Below, piece by piece: positions 27,261 to 35,473 of a stretch of DNA of 64,000 nt. Below the pieces are notes generated by a model. That model saw nothing but the letters and a program-made list of their open reading frames with translations, made no database searches and was not told the DNA's origin. A program made the position numbers and the translations under genes. Where the stretch lies: NCBI RefSeq assembly GCF_019145205.1, contig NZ_JAHSTT010000008.1:280429-344428 (forward strand). The letters run 5' to 3'. The stretch comes from Pseudomonas khavaziana. Its GTDB lineage: Bacteria; Pseudomonadota; Gammaproteobacteria; Pseudomonadales; Pseudomonadaceae. The stretch's first letter is position 1; each line of letters starts with the position of its first letter.

Positions 27261-27361
27261 GGCATTAGTTATATTACCGGGGCTGAGCCAGCTCATCTTT
27301 TACGCTAGTGTGGGTACATGCACGAGACTTAACATTTGAGCATCATAAAGGGACGGTCCAT

Positions 27362-27838
27362 ATGCGGGGAAGGCTTACGTCAGGTCTATGGGTGGCATGT
27401 TTCGTGACCAGTGCCACAGTGCTGGCGGATGAACTGCCGCGTAGCGAGCAGATAAAAGCTTTCCGCGCTGCTGGATTTAACCAAGAGACGTCGGAGTGCG
27501 AAATCGCGACAACAGGGAGCTACACGCCGGTAACCATGGAGTTGATTGAGGACCTGAACGGTGACAGTCGGCCGGACGCGTTGATTACCGAAGGCAGCAC
27601 TGACTGTTACGGGCAAGCGGGTACCGGATTTTACCTAGTCAGCCAGCAGCCTGACGGTGACTGGAAACTCATGCTCAATGAAAGCGGCGTCGCTGAGTTT
27701 CTTGCAAGCAAAGGCAGTAATGGTTGGCCTGATGTCGAAGTCGGCGGCCCGGGCTTTTGTTTCCCAGTACTGCGTTATGACGGGCAACGTTATCGATTTC
27801 ACCACAGCGTTGGTGAACAGTGTGATGACTCGCCGTAA
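27362..27838 (+). CDS. Hypothetical periplasmic protein
   Basis: A 158-residue protein with a signal peptide (MRGRLTSGLWVACFVTSATVLA, cleavage before DELPRSE). The mature part has LIEDLNGDSRPDALITEGST, a calcium-site-like DxNxDxxxD loop seen in FG-GAP/VCBS repeats, and four Cys. The start is the ATG after GGGACGG; a longer frame begins 54 bases upstream but would bury the signal peptide. Function unknown. Confidence 0.7.
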   Translation: MRGRLTSGLWVACFVTSATVLADELPRSEQIKAFRAAGFNQETSECEIATTGSYTPVTMELIEDLNGDSRPDALITEGSTDCYGQAGTGFYLVSQQPDGDWKLMLNESGVAEFLASKGSNGWPDVEVGGPGFCFPVLRYDGQRYRFHHSVGEQCDDSP

Positions 27839-28518
27839 ATCCGATGGCCAAGGGTCAAACGCAGACAGCTCAGCGAGGCGGCGATGGCTGCTTTGAATCT
27901 TGGGCACGGTGGTCTGGGTCGCTTAGTGAAATGCGACGAGCAGAGCCCCTGAAGGACGATTCAATTGGTTCGCATAATGTATATTATGTTAAATTGGATA
28001 TTGTGAAGGAACCCCGTCACTCGCCCCCTGATGTTTCTGTAAGTATCTGCAGTTCAATGGATCATCAGTGATGCGTCACAAAAGCAGTGATATCTAGTTC
28101 GATCACCTATGCAGATCAGGCACAGATGGCCGACCTGGTTTTTCCTCACCATGCTCTACAGGATGCAAGATTAATTGCCGACACTGGTCACGGCGCGAAT
28201 GCTGCTGCCCGAAGACCGCACTCGGCTCGTCATGGAAGCCCAGGATAAAGGCGTACGCAGCAGGCCTTGAGCGCGCGCCTTTTGAGAGCGCGGAGAAACA
28301 ACGCAAAGGGTATCAATAGCAGGCGGGTTCAATCACACCCGGCTGAGCTGAGCCGATCCAGCATGATATTGCGGGAGCTGTCGAAGACGGTATTCGATCA
28401 GGCAGCCCGAATCTCATTGAATTACCGATCATGCCCAGATGAACAGGGAGCTTGCCCCGTTGGGGGCATAGCCGCCCTCGCCTTCAGGCTGCTCCAGATA
28501 CACATCAACGTTTAGCAC
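27839..28518. other. Long intergenic region without a supported gene
   Basis: About 680 bases in which short frames occur on both strands, but none has a ribosome site plus a recognisable product. A small TGCCCC/GGGGCA hairpin lies at 28453-28468, perhaps a worn REP. The region may be gene debris; I could not identify a source. Confidence 0.5.
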
Positions 28519-28950
28519 TCACGCCGATTGCCCAAGCAAGAGCAGTGTCTTGCGGTCCGGCTCACCTGAATAAAACTGCTCGAGCGCCTGCTGATACACA
28601 GCGGGGTCGGACGGGACACTCTTGAACAGCGTAAGACAGGAGCGAAATTTCAGGTCATCGGGCGAGCCGAATATCTGCTCGGCACTCACCCCTCGGTGCT
28701 GCAAAACGGCCGCGACGCACGCCTCCAGTCGTGGCCCTAGCAACTCGTGCTCGAGGTAGGCACGAGCCTCGGCAAGGCCGGTAATCGCGAAGCGTCCGGC
28801 CATATCGGAGCGACCCAGCCCCTGCAATTGCGGGAAGACGAACCACATCCAATGGCTCGTCTTGCGGCCCGCGCGCAGCTCGTCCATGACTCGACTGAAC
28901 ACCGGGCGCTGAGCCTCGACGAAACGGGACAGATTGAACGTATCCTGCAT
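28519..28950 (-). CDS. DUF1810 family protein
   Basis: A 143-residue soluble protein with the DUF1810 pattern FVEAQRPVFSRVMDELRAGRKTSHWMWFVFPQLQGLGRS and FGSPDDLKFRSCLTLF. No biochemical role is established for the family. AGGAGC lies 8 bases before the ATG, and the gene begins 12 bases after the histidine kinase stop. It is therefore probably the third gene of the regulator operon. Confidence 0.9.
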   Translation of the reverse strand: MQDTFNLSRFVEAQRPVFSRVMDELRAGRKTSHWMWFVFPQLQGLGRSDMAGRFAITGLAEARAYLEHELLGPRLEACVAAVLQHRGVSAEQIFGSPDDLKFRSCLTLFKSVPSDPAVYQQALEQFYSGEPDRKTLLLLGQSA

Positions 28951-28962
28951 AATTGGCTGCTC

Positions 28963-30270
28963 CTACGATAAGCGTGTCGGCAATCTCAGTTCAGCGCACA
29001 GTCCGCCGCCTTCGCGATTTCTCAAGGTCAGGGTGCCGCCGAGGGCTTGTGCCAGTTGCTGGGCGATAGCCAGGCCCAGGCCCGTGCCGCCGGTGCTGCG
29101 GTTGCGCGAATTTTCCACGCGGTAAAATGGCTCAACCACACGGGCCAGCTCCTCTTCGGCGATGCCGGGACCACGATCCATCACGGTCACCGAGAGGCTG
29201 TCGCCGTCCTTCGATTCGACCTGCAGCTGCGCTGCACCGGCGAATTTGAGCGCGTTATCCGTGAGGTTTACCAGCACTCGGCGCAGCGCTTGGGGCCGCG
29301 TGTGAATCACCGCGGCGCTTTTGCCGCTGAGCTGCACGTCCTTGCCCATGTCCTGGTAGTCGAACACGAGGCTGTCGAGGAATGAATCAAGATCGGTACA
29401 GCGGCTTTCCTCGGTGGCGCCATGCACGCTGCGGGCATAGGCAACGCCTTCACGCACCAGATGCTCCATCTCGCCGAGGTCATTCCACAATTTGTCTTTG
29501 TCGCCGCACTCATCCATCAATTCGGCACGCAGCTTCATGCGCGTGATCGGGGTTTGCAGGTCGTGGGAAATCGCCGCCAGCAGTTGCATGCGCTCTTTCA
29601 GATAGGCCGCAATGCGCGCCTGCATGGCATTAAAGGCGATGGCAGCGTGTGCGACTTCGGTCGGGCCTTGTTCATCCAGATGCACCGGGTGAGTGTTGGG
29701 ATCAAGGTTTTCCACGGCCTGGGCCAGCCGGGTCAGCGGGCGTATGGCAATACGCACAGCCAGCCACGCGCATAGAATCATCAGGGCCAACTGGCCCAGC
29801 AAAACCACCGGCAGCCACGGCGACAACGGCACCATCGAGGGGCGCACGTCGATGGTCACCGGGCTGCCGTCGGCCAGTTTCAGATGGACCTGGAAATGTT
29901 TGATAGGCCCGGGAATGTCTGTCACGGTCATCGGGTAATCCTTGCCGATGGCCTCCTTGATCGAGGTCACTGCAATCGGCGTGTCACGCAGAGCGACGCC
30001 TGGCGAGCCTTCATCGAGCAAATAGCGGTAATTGCGTCGATCCAGTTGTTTCAACCAACTCATGCGTTCCTCGGCGGGCAAGCGGTCAAGGATGGCAATG
30101 GACGTTGACACATCGGTTTCCAGATTACCGAGCATGGTGTTCTTCGCGGTTTCAAAACGCTCGTAATACTGCACGCCGAAGGACAAGGCCTGCGCCAGGG
30201 TCAGCCCTACCAGAAAGATCAGCGCCAGCCGCGAGACGAGGGTTCGAGGCCAATGCAGCGCAGGCTTCAT
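28963..30270 (-). CDS. Sensor histidine kinase (EnvZ-like)
   Basis: A 435-residue inner-membrane kinase: helix 1 (residues 11-31), a periplasmic sensor of about 120 residues, helix 2 (about 158-178), HAMP, the H-box AAISHDLQTPITRMKLRAEL with the phospho-acceptor His, N-box VNLTDNALKFAG, and G-boxes DRGPGIAEEEL and GGTGLGLAIAQQ. Its ATG overlaps the response regulator stop by four bases. The signal is unknown. It presumably phosphorylates the adjacent regulator, whose predicted sites lie upstream of an exported hydrolase operon. Confidence 0.93.
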   Translation of the reverse strand: MKPALHWPRTLVSRLALIFLVGLTLAQALSFGVQYYERFETAKNTMLGNLETDVSTSIAILDRLPAEERMSWLKQLDRRNYRYLLDEGSPGVALRDTPIAVTSIKEAIGKDYPMTVTDIPGPIKHFQVHLKLADGSPVTIDVRPSMVPLSPWLPVVLLGQLALMILCAWLAVRIAIRPLTRLAQAVENLDPNTHPVHLDEQGPTEVAHAAIAFNAMQARIAAYLKERMQLLAAISHDLQTPITRMKLRAELMDECGDKDKLWNDLGEMEHLVREGVAYARSVHGATEESRCTDLDSFLDSLVFDYQDMGKDVQLSGKSAAVIHTRPQALRRVLVNLTDNALKFAGAAQLQVESKDGDSLSVTVMDRGPGIAEEELARVVEPFYRVENSRNRSTGGTGLGLAIAQQLAQALGGTLTLRNREGGGLCAELRLPTRLS

Positions 30271-31007
30271 GCCGGAGCTCCAAGCACTTGCACCGGAAGC
30301 GAGAAGACATACCCTTCGCTGCGCACGGTCTTGATGTAAGCCGGCTCCCGGGCATCGTCAAGCAGGCGTTGGCGCAGGCGGCTGACCAGCAGATCAATGG
30401 AACGGTCGAACAGGTCGGCGTCACGGCCCTGGGTCAGGTTGAGCAACTGGTCGCGATTGAGTACCCGTTGCGGATGGTCGAGGAACACCCGCAGCAGGCG
30501 ATATTCAGCGCCGCTGAGGGCGACCATGGTGCCGTCTTCATCAAGCAGATGACGGGCGGATGTGTCCAGGCGCCAGCGCCCGAACTCCAGCAACCTTCCG
30601 GTTTCGGTAACGACCAGGTTGGGCGGCAGCATGCGCGTACGGCGCAGCACAGCGTTGATGCGCGCCAGCAGTTCGCGGGCTGCGAACGGCTTGACCAGGT
30701 AATCGTCGGCGCCCATTTCCAAGCCGATGATGCGATCGGTTTCATCGTTGCGGGCGGTCAGCATCAGCACCGGTGTGGCCTTGTGTTTACCGGCGCGAAT
30801 ATCGCGGCAGAGCACCAGGCCATCGTCGCCGGGCATCATGATATCCAGCACGATCAGGTCCACCGGCGTGGACTCGAGAAACGAGCGCATCTGGCGGCCA
30901 TCCGCAACCACGGTCGTGCGCAGGCCGTTCTTCTTCAGGTAGTTGCCTACCATCTCTCGAATCTCACGGTCATCGTCCACGATGAGGATGTGATCAACGT
31001 GTTCCAT
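30267..31007 (-). CDS. OmpR-family response regulator
   Basis: A 246-residue regulator with a receiver domain (HILIVDDDREIRE; phospho-acceptor Asp in VLDIMMPG; Lys in YLVKPF) and a C-terminal winged helix (SGAEYRLLRVFLDHPQRVLNRDQLL...YIKTVRSEGYVF). The ATG after GAGG is preferred over a TTG six codons upstream. Upstream of it lie two TGTAT-N5-TGTAT direct repeats with 10-base spacing, the form of site bound by tandem OmpR-type dimers. Autoregulation is therefore likely. Confidence 0.93.
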   Translation of the reverse strand: MEHVDHILIVDDDREIREMVGNYLKKNGLRTTVVADGRQMRSFLESTPVDLIVLDIMMPGDDGLVLCRDIRAGKHKATPVLMLTARNDETDRIIGLEMGADDYLVKPFAARELLARINAVLRRTRMLPPNLVVTETGRLLEFGRWRLDTSARHLLDEDGTMVALSGAEYRLLRVFLDHPQRVLNRDQLLNLTQGRDADLFDRSIDLLVSRLRQRLLDDAREPAYIKTVRSEGYVFSLPVQVLGAPA

Positions 31008-31077
31008 GGGCCAAGCCTCTGTCAATGGGAATTGCGGCTCAGTCTATAGAGACTGAGTCCGTTCGCCCGCGGCGGTT

Positions 31078-31092
31078 TGTATTGCAGTGTAT
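31078..31092. promoter_or_regulatory. Predicted response-regulator site 1 (TGTAT-N5-TGTAT)
   Basis: TGTAT TGCAG TGTAT, direct half-sites with 10-base periodicity, in the region between the regulator gene and the DUF2790 gene. An isolated inverted half-site ATACA follows at 31108-31112. Confidence 0.6.
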
Positions 31093-31144
31093 CTGCTCTG
31101 GCGAAGGATACATGCAGAGGTAAAAACAACAATTTCCGGGGTTT

Positions 31145-31159
31145 TGTATGGCTGTGTAT
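31145..31159. promoter_or_regulatory. Predicted response-regulator site 2 (TGTAT-N5-TGTAT)
   Basis: TGTAT GGCTG TGTAT. Flanking bases are also shared with site 1 (TTTGTAT...GTGTATC). Confidence 0.6.
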
Positions 31160-31311
31160 CGGGACGGGGTCTTGATACGAACCGATTTATCCGAGCCTGT
31201 TTTTGACACAGACGAGATACCTCGCGGGCTTCTAATGAGCCATATCGAGGCCAACCCAAGCGCCTCGGCTCAACTGAACGACCCAACCATTGAAGCCTTG
31301 AGGAAACGACC

Positions 31312-31572
31312 ATGAACACCAATACCCTCTTTGCCACTTGCCTGTTTGCCGCCCTGAATATCTGCACCTTCTCGGCCCGCGCCGAAGCCGACGTCACGCC
31401 GCAGACCTACACCTACGGCACGCACCTGGACATCCGGAAAGTGGTGGCATTGACACAGGATGCCGGGGCTTCCTGCGGCATTGTCGATGCCCAACTGACC
31501 TACCTGAATTCGCAGGGCAAGACCGAGATCCTGAACTACCGCAAATTTGCCGAATGCCAAAGCGATAACTGA
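31312..31572 (+). CDS. DUF2790 domain-containing small secreted protein
   Basis: An 86-residue protein with a signal peptide (MNTNTLFATCLFAALNICTFSARA) and a short mature part with TYGTHLDIRKVVALT and LTYLNSQGKTEILNYRKFAEC, the DUF2790 pattern common in Pseudomonas. GAGGAAACG precedes the ATG. DUF2790 genes are often found near two-component systems and metal-response genes; function unknown. It reads toward the CcdA-TlpA fusion 32 bases downstream. Confidence 0.85.
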   Translation: MNTNTLFATCLFAALNICTFSARAEADVTPQTYTYGTHLDIRKVVALTQDAGASCGIVDAQLTYLNSQGKTEILNYRKFAECQSDN

Positions 31573-31604
31573 GCCCGGCCCACACATTTCATCAGGAGAC
31601 CCTT

Positions 31605-32816
31605 ATGTTCCTCATCGCATTCCTGGGCGGCTTATTGACCGTCCTCAGCCCTTGTATCCTGCCGGTCGTGCCATTTCTGTTCGCCGGTATCGACCGCACA
31701 CGCTTATCGATCCTGCTTACCCTCGGCGGCATGGTCCTGACCTTCGCGCTGATTTCCAGCCTGGCCGTGGTCAGCAGTGAATGGGTGATTCAGGCCAACA
31801 ACACCGGGCGTCATGTGGCACTGGTGGTGCTGGCGCTGTTTGCCTTGTCGCTGATTTCGGCGCGAATCAGTGGCTGGCTGGCCAGCCCGTTCGTGTTACT
31901 GGGCAATCGACTCGACCCCCAGACGCGCAAAATGTCCGGGCCGCTGGGTTCGCTGATGATCGGCGTCGCCACCGGCCTGCTCTGGGCGCCGTGCGCCGGA
32001 CCTATTCTCGGGGTGATCCTTACCGGCGCCATGCTGCAAGGCGCCAATGCGCAAACCAGCCTGCTGCTGGCAGCCTACGGCCTGGGCAGTGCACTGTCGT
32101 TGGGTACGCTGATTTTCGCCGGACGCGGTTTAGTCAATCGGCTGAAGGCCACGATTCCGCTCACCGGCTGGCTGCGGCGCGCCACCGGTTTTGCGGTCCT
32201 GGCCGCAGCGCTGATGATTTCTACCGGTGCCGACAAGACGCTGTTGGCCGGGGCGTCGTCCGAAGGCGTCAGCGTGCTGGAAAAAGGCGTGCTGGAACGC
32301 GTCCCCAAAGTCGTCGAATACCTGGTAAGCAAGGCCAAGGCCGAACCCACCCTCGACAACGCCCAAGGCCCGATGCCGTCGCTGTCCGGCGCGGTGGAAT
32401 GGCTCAATTCGCCGGCACTGACCAGTGAGTCGCTCAGAGGCAAAGTGGTGCTCGTCGATTTCTGGACTTACGACTGCATCAATTGCCAGCACGCGCTGCC
32501 ATATGTGAGGGACTGGGCGCAGAAATACGAGAAGGATGGCTTGGTGGTAATCGGCGTCCACACTCCGGAATACGGATTTGAACGCATCATCAGCAATGTC
32601 AGGGATGAGGTGAAAAAGCTCGGCATCACTTACCCGGTGGCCATCGATAACAACTACGCGATCTGGCGCAACTTCGATAACCAGTACTGGCCCGCGCACT
32701 ACCTGATCGACGCCAAAGGGCAAGTGCGTTTCACCCACTTCGGAGAAGGTGGCTACGAGACGCAGGAAAAGATGATTCAGCAACTGCTGCAGGAGGCGAA
32801 AGCTCCAGCCGCGTAA
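31605..32816 (+). CDS. CcdA-like membrane domain fused to a TlpA-like thioredoxin domain (DipZ type)
   Basis: A 403-residue protein. Residues 1-215 hold about six helices with the CcdA/DsbD Cys motifs (LSPCILPVVPF and LLWAPCAGPILG). After a linker, residues 260-400 form a periplasmic thioredoxin-fold domain with the redox pair YDCINCQH. It would carry electrons from cytoplasmic thioredoxin to periplasmic substrates. A plausible client is the nearby cytochrome P460 (CXXCH) or cysteine-containing exported proteins, but that is inference. AGGAGA precedes the ATG and a strong hairpin follows the gene. Confidence 0.9.
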   Translation: MFLIAFLGGLLTVLSPCILPVVPFLFAGIDRTRLSILLTLGGMVLTFALISSLAVVSSEWVIQANNTGRHVALVVLALFALSLISARISGWLASPFVLLGNRLDPQTRKMSGPLGSLMIGVATGLLWAPCAGPILGVILTGAMLQGANAQTSLLLAAYGLGSALSLGTLIFAGRGLVNRLKATIPLTGWLRRATGFAVLAAALMISTGADKTLLAGASSEGVSVLEKGVLERVPKVVEYLVSKAKAEPTLDNAQGPMPSLSGAVEWLNSPALTSESLRGKVVLVDFWTYDCINCQHALPYVRDWAQKYEKDGLVVIGVHTPEYGFERIISNVRDEVKKLGITYPVAIDNNYAIWRNFDNQYWPAHYLIDAKGQVRFTHFGEGGYETQEKMIQQLLQEAKAPAA

Positions 32817-32829
32817 CCCTTGAAAATCC

Positions 32830-32859
32830 ATGGCCCACAGGCAACGCGCTGTGGGCCAT
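32830..32859 (+). terminator. Terminator after the CcdA-TlpA gene
   Basis: ATGGCCCACAG and CTGTGGGCCAT form an 11-bp stem with an 8-base loop, followed by TAGCTTTTT. It begins 14 bases after the stop codon. Confidence 0.8.
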
Positions 32860-33017
32860 TAGCTTTTTCTCCTGCGGCATGGGTTGCGCGACCACACTCT
32901 CCGGCCGACACCGGACTGCTTTACCCCGCCGAACGGCGCCAGCAGCTCTGGCGAAATTCTGTTGATCAACACCGAGCCGGCGTAGAGCGCTGAAAACGCC
33001 GCTTCGCCCTTGGCGTG
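32859..33017 (-). pseudogene. 3' remnant of an aldehyde dehydrogenase gene
   Basis: Reading on from the stop of the hydrolase gene at 33018, one frame encodes about 50 residues that match the C-terminal end of the ALDH superfamily: AGSVLINRISPELLAPFGG, then VKQSGVGRR. There is no start, no nucleophile region and no ribosome site. The fragment suggests an ALDH once stood at the end of this hydrolase operon or came with it. Confidence 0.65.
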
Positions 33018-33794
33018 TCATTTCGCCGTGGCGGCTTTTTCGATCAGGCGGGCAACCGGTTCCGGGTTCGAAACCATCACGACATGTGAAGCGCCCTTGA
33101 CCACTTCCACGGCTTTGGCAGCGGCGCGCTTGGCCATGAATGCCATGGCTTGCGGGGGAATGTTCTTGTCCTTGTCGCCGTAGATGTACCAGGACGGAAT
33201 ATGCTTCCAGGCAGGGTTGCCGGACGCTTCGTTGAGCGCCGCTTCCGTTACCGGACGTTGGGTGGCGGCCATCAATGCCGCCTGTTTCGCGGGGACGTCA
33301 GCGGCGAACTGGTTGTGAAATTTGTCCTGCTGGATGTACAAGTCCTTGCCCCCATCGGCCAGCGGTACAGGCGCAGCCAGCGTTGGGCCCAGTGTGCTGC
33401 CCGGGAATTTGCCGGCCAGCCCGGCGACGGTTTCCCCGGCCTCAGGTGCAAACGCACTGACGTAAACCAGGGCTTTGACGTTAACATGATCGTTGGCCGC
33501 ATCACTGATAACGTTGCCGCCATAGGAATGGCCGACCAACACCACCGGCGAATGAATGCTCGTCAGCAATGCCGAGATTGCCGAACCATCGCTCTTTACA
33601 CCGCGCAATGGATTGGCAGCAGCAACCACCGGGTAACCGTCCTTCTCGAGAATCTTCACGACGCCATTCCAGCTCGACGCATCGGCAAAGGCGCCATGCA
33701 CGAGCACAATCGTGGGTTTTTCAGTTTGCGACCAGGCGTGTGTCGCCATGCTCAGGCTGACGGCGACGGCCAGTGCGGTTAATACTTTTTTCAT
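33018..33794 (-). CDS. Exported alpha/beta hydrolase (Ser nucleophile)
   Basis: A 258-residue protein with a signal peptide (MKKVLTALAVAVSLSMATHAWS). The fold markers are LVHGAFADASSW, the nucleophile elbow GHSYGG near residue 95 and a C-terminal SHVVMVSNP with the catalytic His. It belongs to the large esterase/lipase group often annotated simply as alpha/beta hydrolase. GGAG precedes the ATG. It is the last intact gene of the operon running left from 36841. Confidence 0.9.
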   Translation of the reverse strand: MKKVLTALAVAVSLSMATHAWSQTEKPTIVLVHGAFADASSWNGVVKILEKDGYPVVAAANPLRGVKSDGSAISALLTSIHSPVVLVGHSYGGNVISDAANDHVNVKALVYVSAFAPEAGETVAGLAGKFPGSTLGPTLAAPVPLADGGKDLYIQQDKFHNQFAADVPAKQAALMAATQRPVTEAALNEASGNPAWKHIPSWYIYGDKDKNIPPQAMAFMAKRAAAKAVEVVKGASHVVMVSNPEPVARLIEKAATAK

Positions 33795-33818
33795 TGTTAA
33801 CTCCGGGTTTGACGGGAA

Positions 33819-34316
33819 TCAGGGAGCGAAGCGAGTGAAGACAAAGTCGTGATTACGCACTCGCGCCTGGTGACAGGCGAAGCAGGTTTCGTGTTGGGCT
33901 TCATCGGCCGGTTTACCGTTGATAAACCGCCCGAATCCCCAACCACCGGTTGCTGCATATTTTTTTGAGTCCTTGACCATCACCTGCACGGTCGTGGCCG
34001 GCCCCGGGATGGACGCCGGCTCGAATTCCGGGGACTGCACATGTTTCCAGGCGAGCTTTACCAGCACCGTGCCATCGGGGAATGGCAGCGTTGAGTCCTG
34101 ATAAGCCTTGATGGCCGAGTCATTTCCGAGCACGGCTCGCAGTTCATTCAGGGGGGCCGCTTCCTGCGCCGGCGCAATCAACGGCCATAGGCGGTAGTTT
34201 TCAGGCAATTTCACGCCATAGATCGGCGAGGCGTCGCCCGAGGCAACACCGGTAGCGGTCAACGCTGCGATTGCAATGGCAGCCGACATCGCGGCAAGAA
34301 ATTTCAGCTTCATCAT
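33819..34316 (-). CDS. Cytochrome P460 family protein
   Basis: A 165-residue exported protein with a signal peptide (MMKLKFLAAMSAAIAIAALTATGVASG) and a single haem attachment motif CFACH near the C-terminus. The body YRLWPLIAP, DGTVLVKLAWKH and GWGFGRFINGKP matches the P460 fold. P460 cytochromes oxidise hydroxylamine or related nitrogen compounds or act against oxidative stress in other bacteria. Two adjacent ATGs follow AGGAGG and either may be used. Its place among exported hydrolases, with a CcdA-TlpA protein nearby, is notable. Confidence 0.88.
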   Translation of the reverse strand: MMKLKFLAAMSAAIAIAALTATGVASGDASPIYGVKLPENYRLWPLIAPAQEAAPLNELRAVLGNDSAIKAYQDSTLPFPDGTVLVKLAWKHVQSPEFEPASIPGPATTVQVMVKDSKKYAATGGWGFGRFINGKPADEAQHETCFACHQARVRNHDFVFTRFAP

Positions 34317-34337
34317 CGCCCTCCTCTCATCCGGTTT

Positions 34338-35411
34338 TCAAAGATGATCGGCGTCGATCACTGCCTGGGCGAAGGCTTTTGGCGCTTCCTGCGGCAAGTT
34401 GTGACCAACACCACCGGTGATCAATCGGTACTCATACTTGCCAGTGAAGCGCTTGGCGTACGCCTCGGCAGGTGGGTGCGGTGCGCCGTTCGCATCACCT
34501 TCCAGGGTGATGGTGGGCACGCTGATGGATGGAAATGCCGCGAGTTTCTTTTCCAGTGCGTCATATCTGGCCTCGCCCTTGACCAACCCCAGGCGCCAGC
34601 GATAGTTGAAAATCGACACGGCCACGTGATCAGGGTTTTGCAAGGACGCCGCGCTGCGCTCATAAGTGGCGTCGTCGAAATTCCACTGTGGCGACGCCAG
34701 CTTCCAGATGAGCTTGGCGAAGTCATGGGTGTTTTTCTCGTAGCCCAGGCGCCCGCGCTCGGTCGCGAAGTAGAACTGGTACCACCACTGCAGTTCGGCG
34801 GCTGGCGGTAATGGCGCCTTGCCCGCCTCTTGGCTGCCTATCAGGTAACCGCTCACAGCGACCAGGGCTTTCACTCTTTCCGGCCACAGTGCGGCAACGA
34901 TATCTGCAGTGCGGGCGCCCCAGTCAAACCCACCCAGCACCGCCGTCTTGATCTTCAGCGCGTCCATGAAGTCGATCAGGTCGGTCGCCAGCGCAGCAGG
35001 TTGACCATTGCGAACTGTCTTGGCCGAGAGAAAATGCGTATCGCCATAACCACGCGCAGAAGGGATCAACACCCGATATCCCTTGTCCGCCAAAGCAGGA
35101 GCGACATCAGCGTATGCGTTGATATCGTAGGGCCAGCCGTGCAACAAAATGACCACAGGGCCTTCGGCTGGGCCGAGTTCCGCGTAAGAAACGTCCAGCA
35201 GCCCCGCTTTCACATGCTTAAGAGCACCGAGAGAGTTGTGAGCTCCCGGCGTGATAGCCCCAATGGTGGACGCGGGTACATCAGCCGCGCTGGCTTGGGA
35301 AAAACCGACAGCCACTGCTGCGAATTGCAGCACCGCTGCTGCCAACAGTGATGGGGCAAGACCCCGCAGGCGGCTGGATTTATGTTGGTTGTTCAGCAAG
35401 GTCATCTCCAT
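34338..35411 (-). CDS. Exported alpha/beta hydrolase, epoxide hydrolase/dehalogenase-like (Asp nucleophile)
   Basis: A 357-residue protein with an N-terminal export signal (hydrophobic LAPSLLAAAVLQFAAVAVGF, Ala-rich cleavage region near residue 43). It carries LLHGWPYDINAY for the oxyanion hole, GGFDWGARTADI with Asp as nucleophile, and GVGHNLPQEAP with the general-base His. Asp nucleophiles are typical of epoxide hydrolases and haloalkane dehalogenases. Substrate unknown. GGAGAAA precedes the ATG. Confidence 0.87.
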   Translation of the reverse strand: MEMTLLNNQHKSSRLRGLAPSLLAAAVLQFAAVAVGFSQASAADVPASTIGAITPGAHNSLGALKHVKAGLLDVSYAELGPAEGPVVILLHGWPYDINAYADVAPALADKGYRVLIPSARGYGDTHFLSAKTVRNGQPAALATDLIDFMDALKIKTAVLGGFDWGARTADIVAALWPERVKALVAVSGYLIGSQEAGKAPLPPAAELQWWYQFYFATERGRLGYEKNTHDFAKLIWKLASPQWNFDDATYERSAASLQNPDHVAVSIFNYRWRLGLVKGEARYDALEKKLAAFPSISVPTITLEGDANGAPHPPAEAYAKRFTGKYEYRLITGGVGHNLPQEAPKAFAQAVIDADHL

Positions 35412-35473
35412 GGTGTTTCTCCGTAGCGAGCCGCCGAATAGCGGCCCGGTGTGTTGACTCGATGGCGTGTGAG

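Larger units (their letters stand above)
31008..31311. promoter_or_regulatory. Divergent control region between regulator and DUF2790 gene
   Basis: A 304-base region with no gene. It contains both direct-repeat sites described at 31078-31092 and 31145-31159 and must hold promoters for both flanking units. Confidence 0.6.

Noticed and set aside
28103..28306. A 67-codon minus-strand frame in the 27.8-28.5 kb gap
   Set aside because: No ribosome site, no motif, and composition like non-coding sequence.
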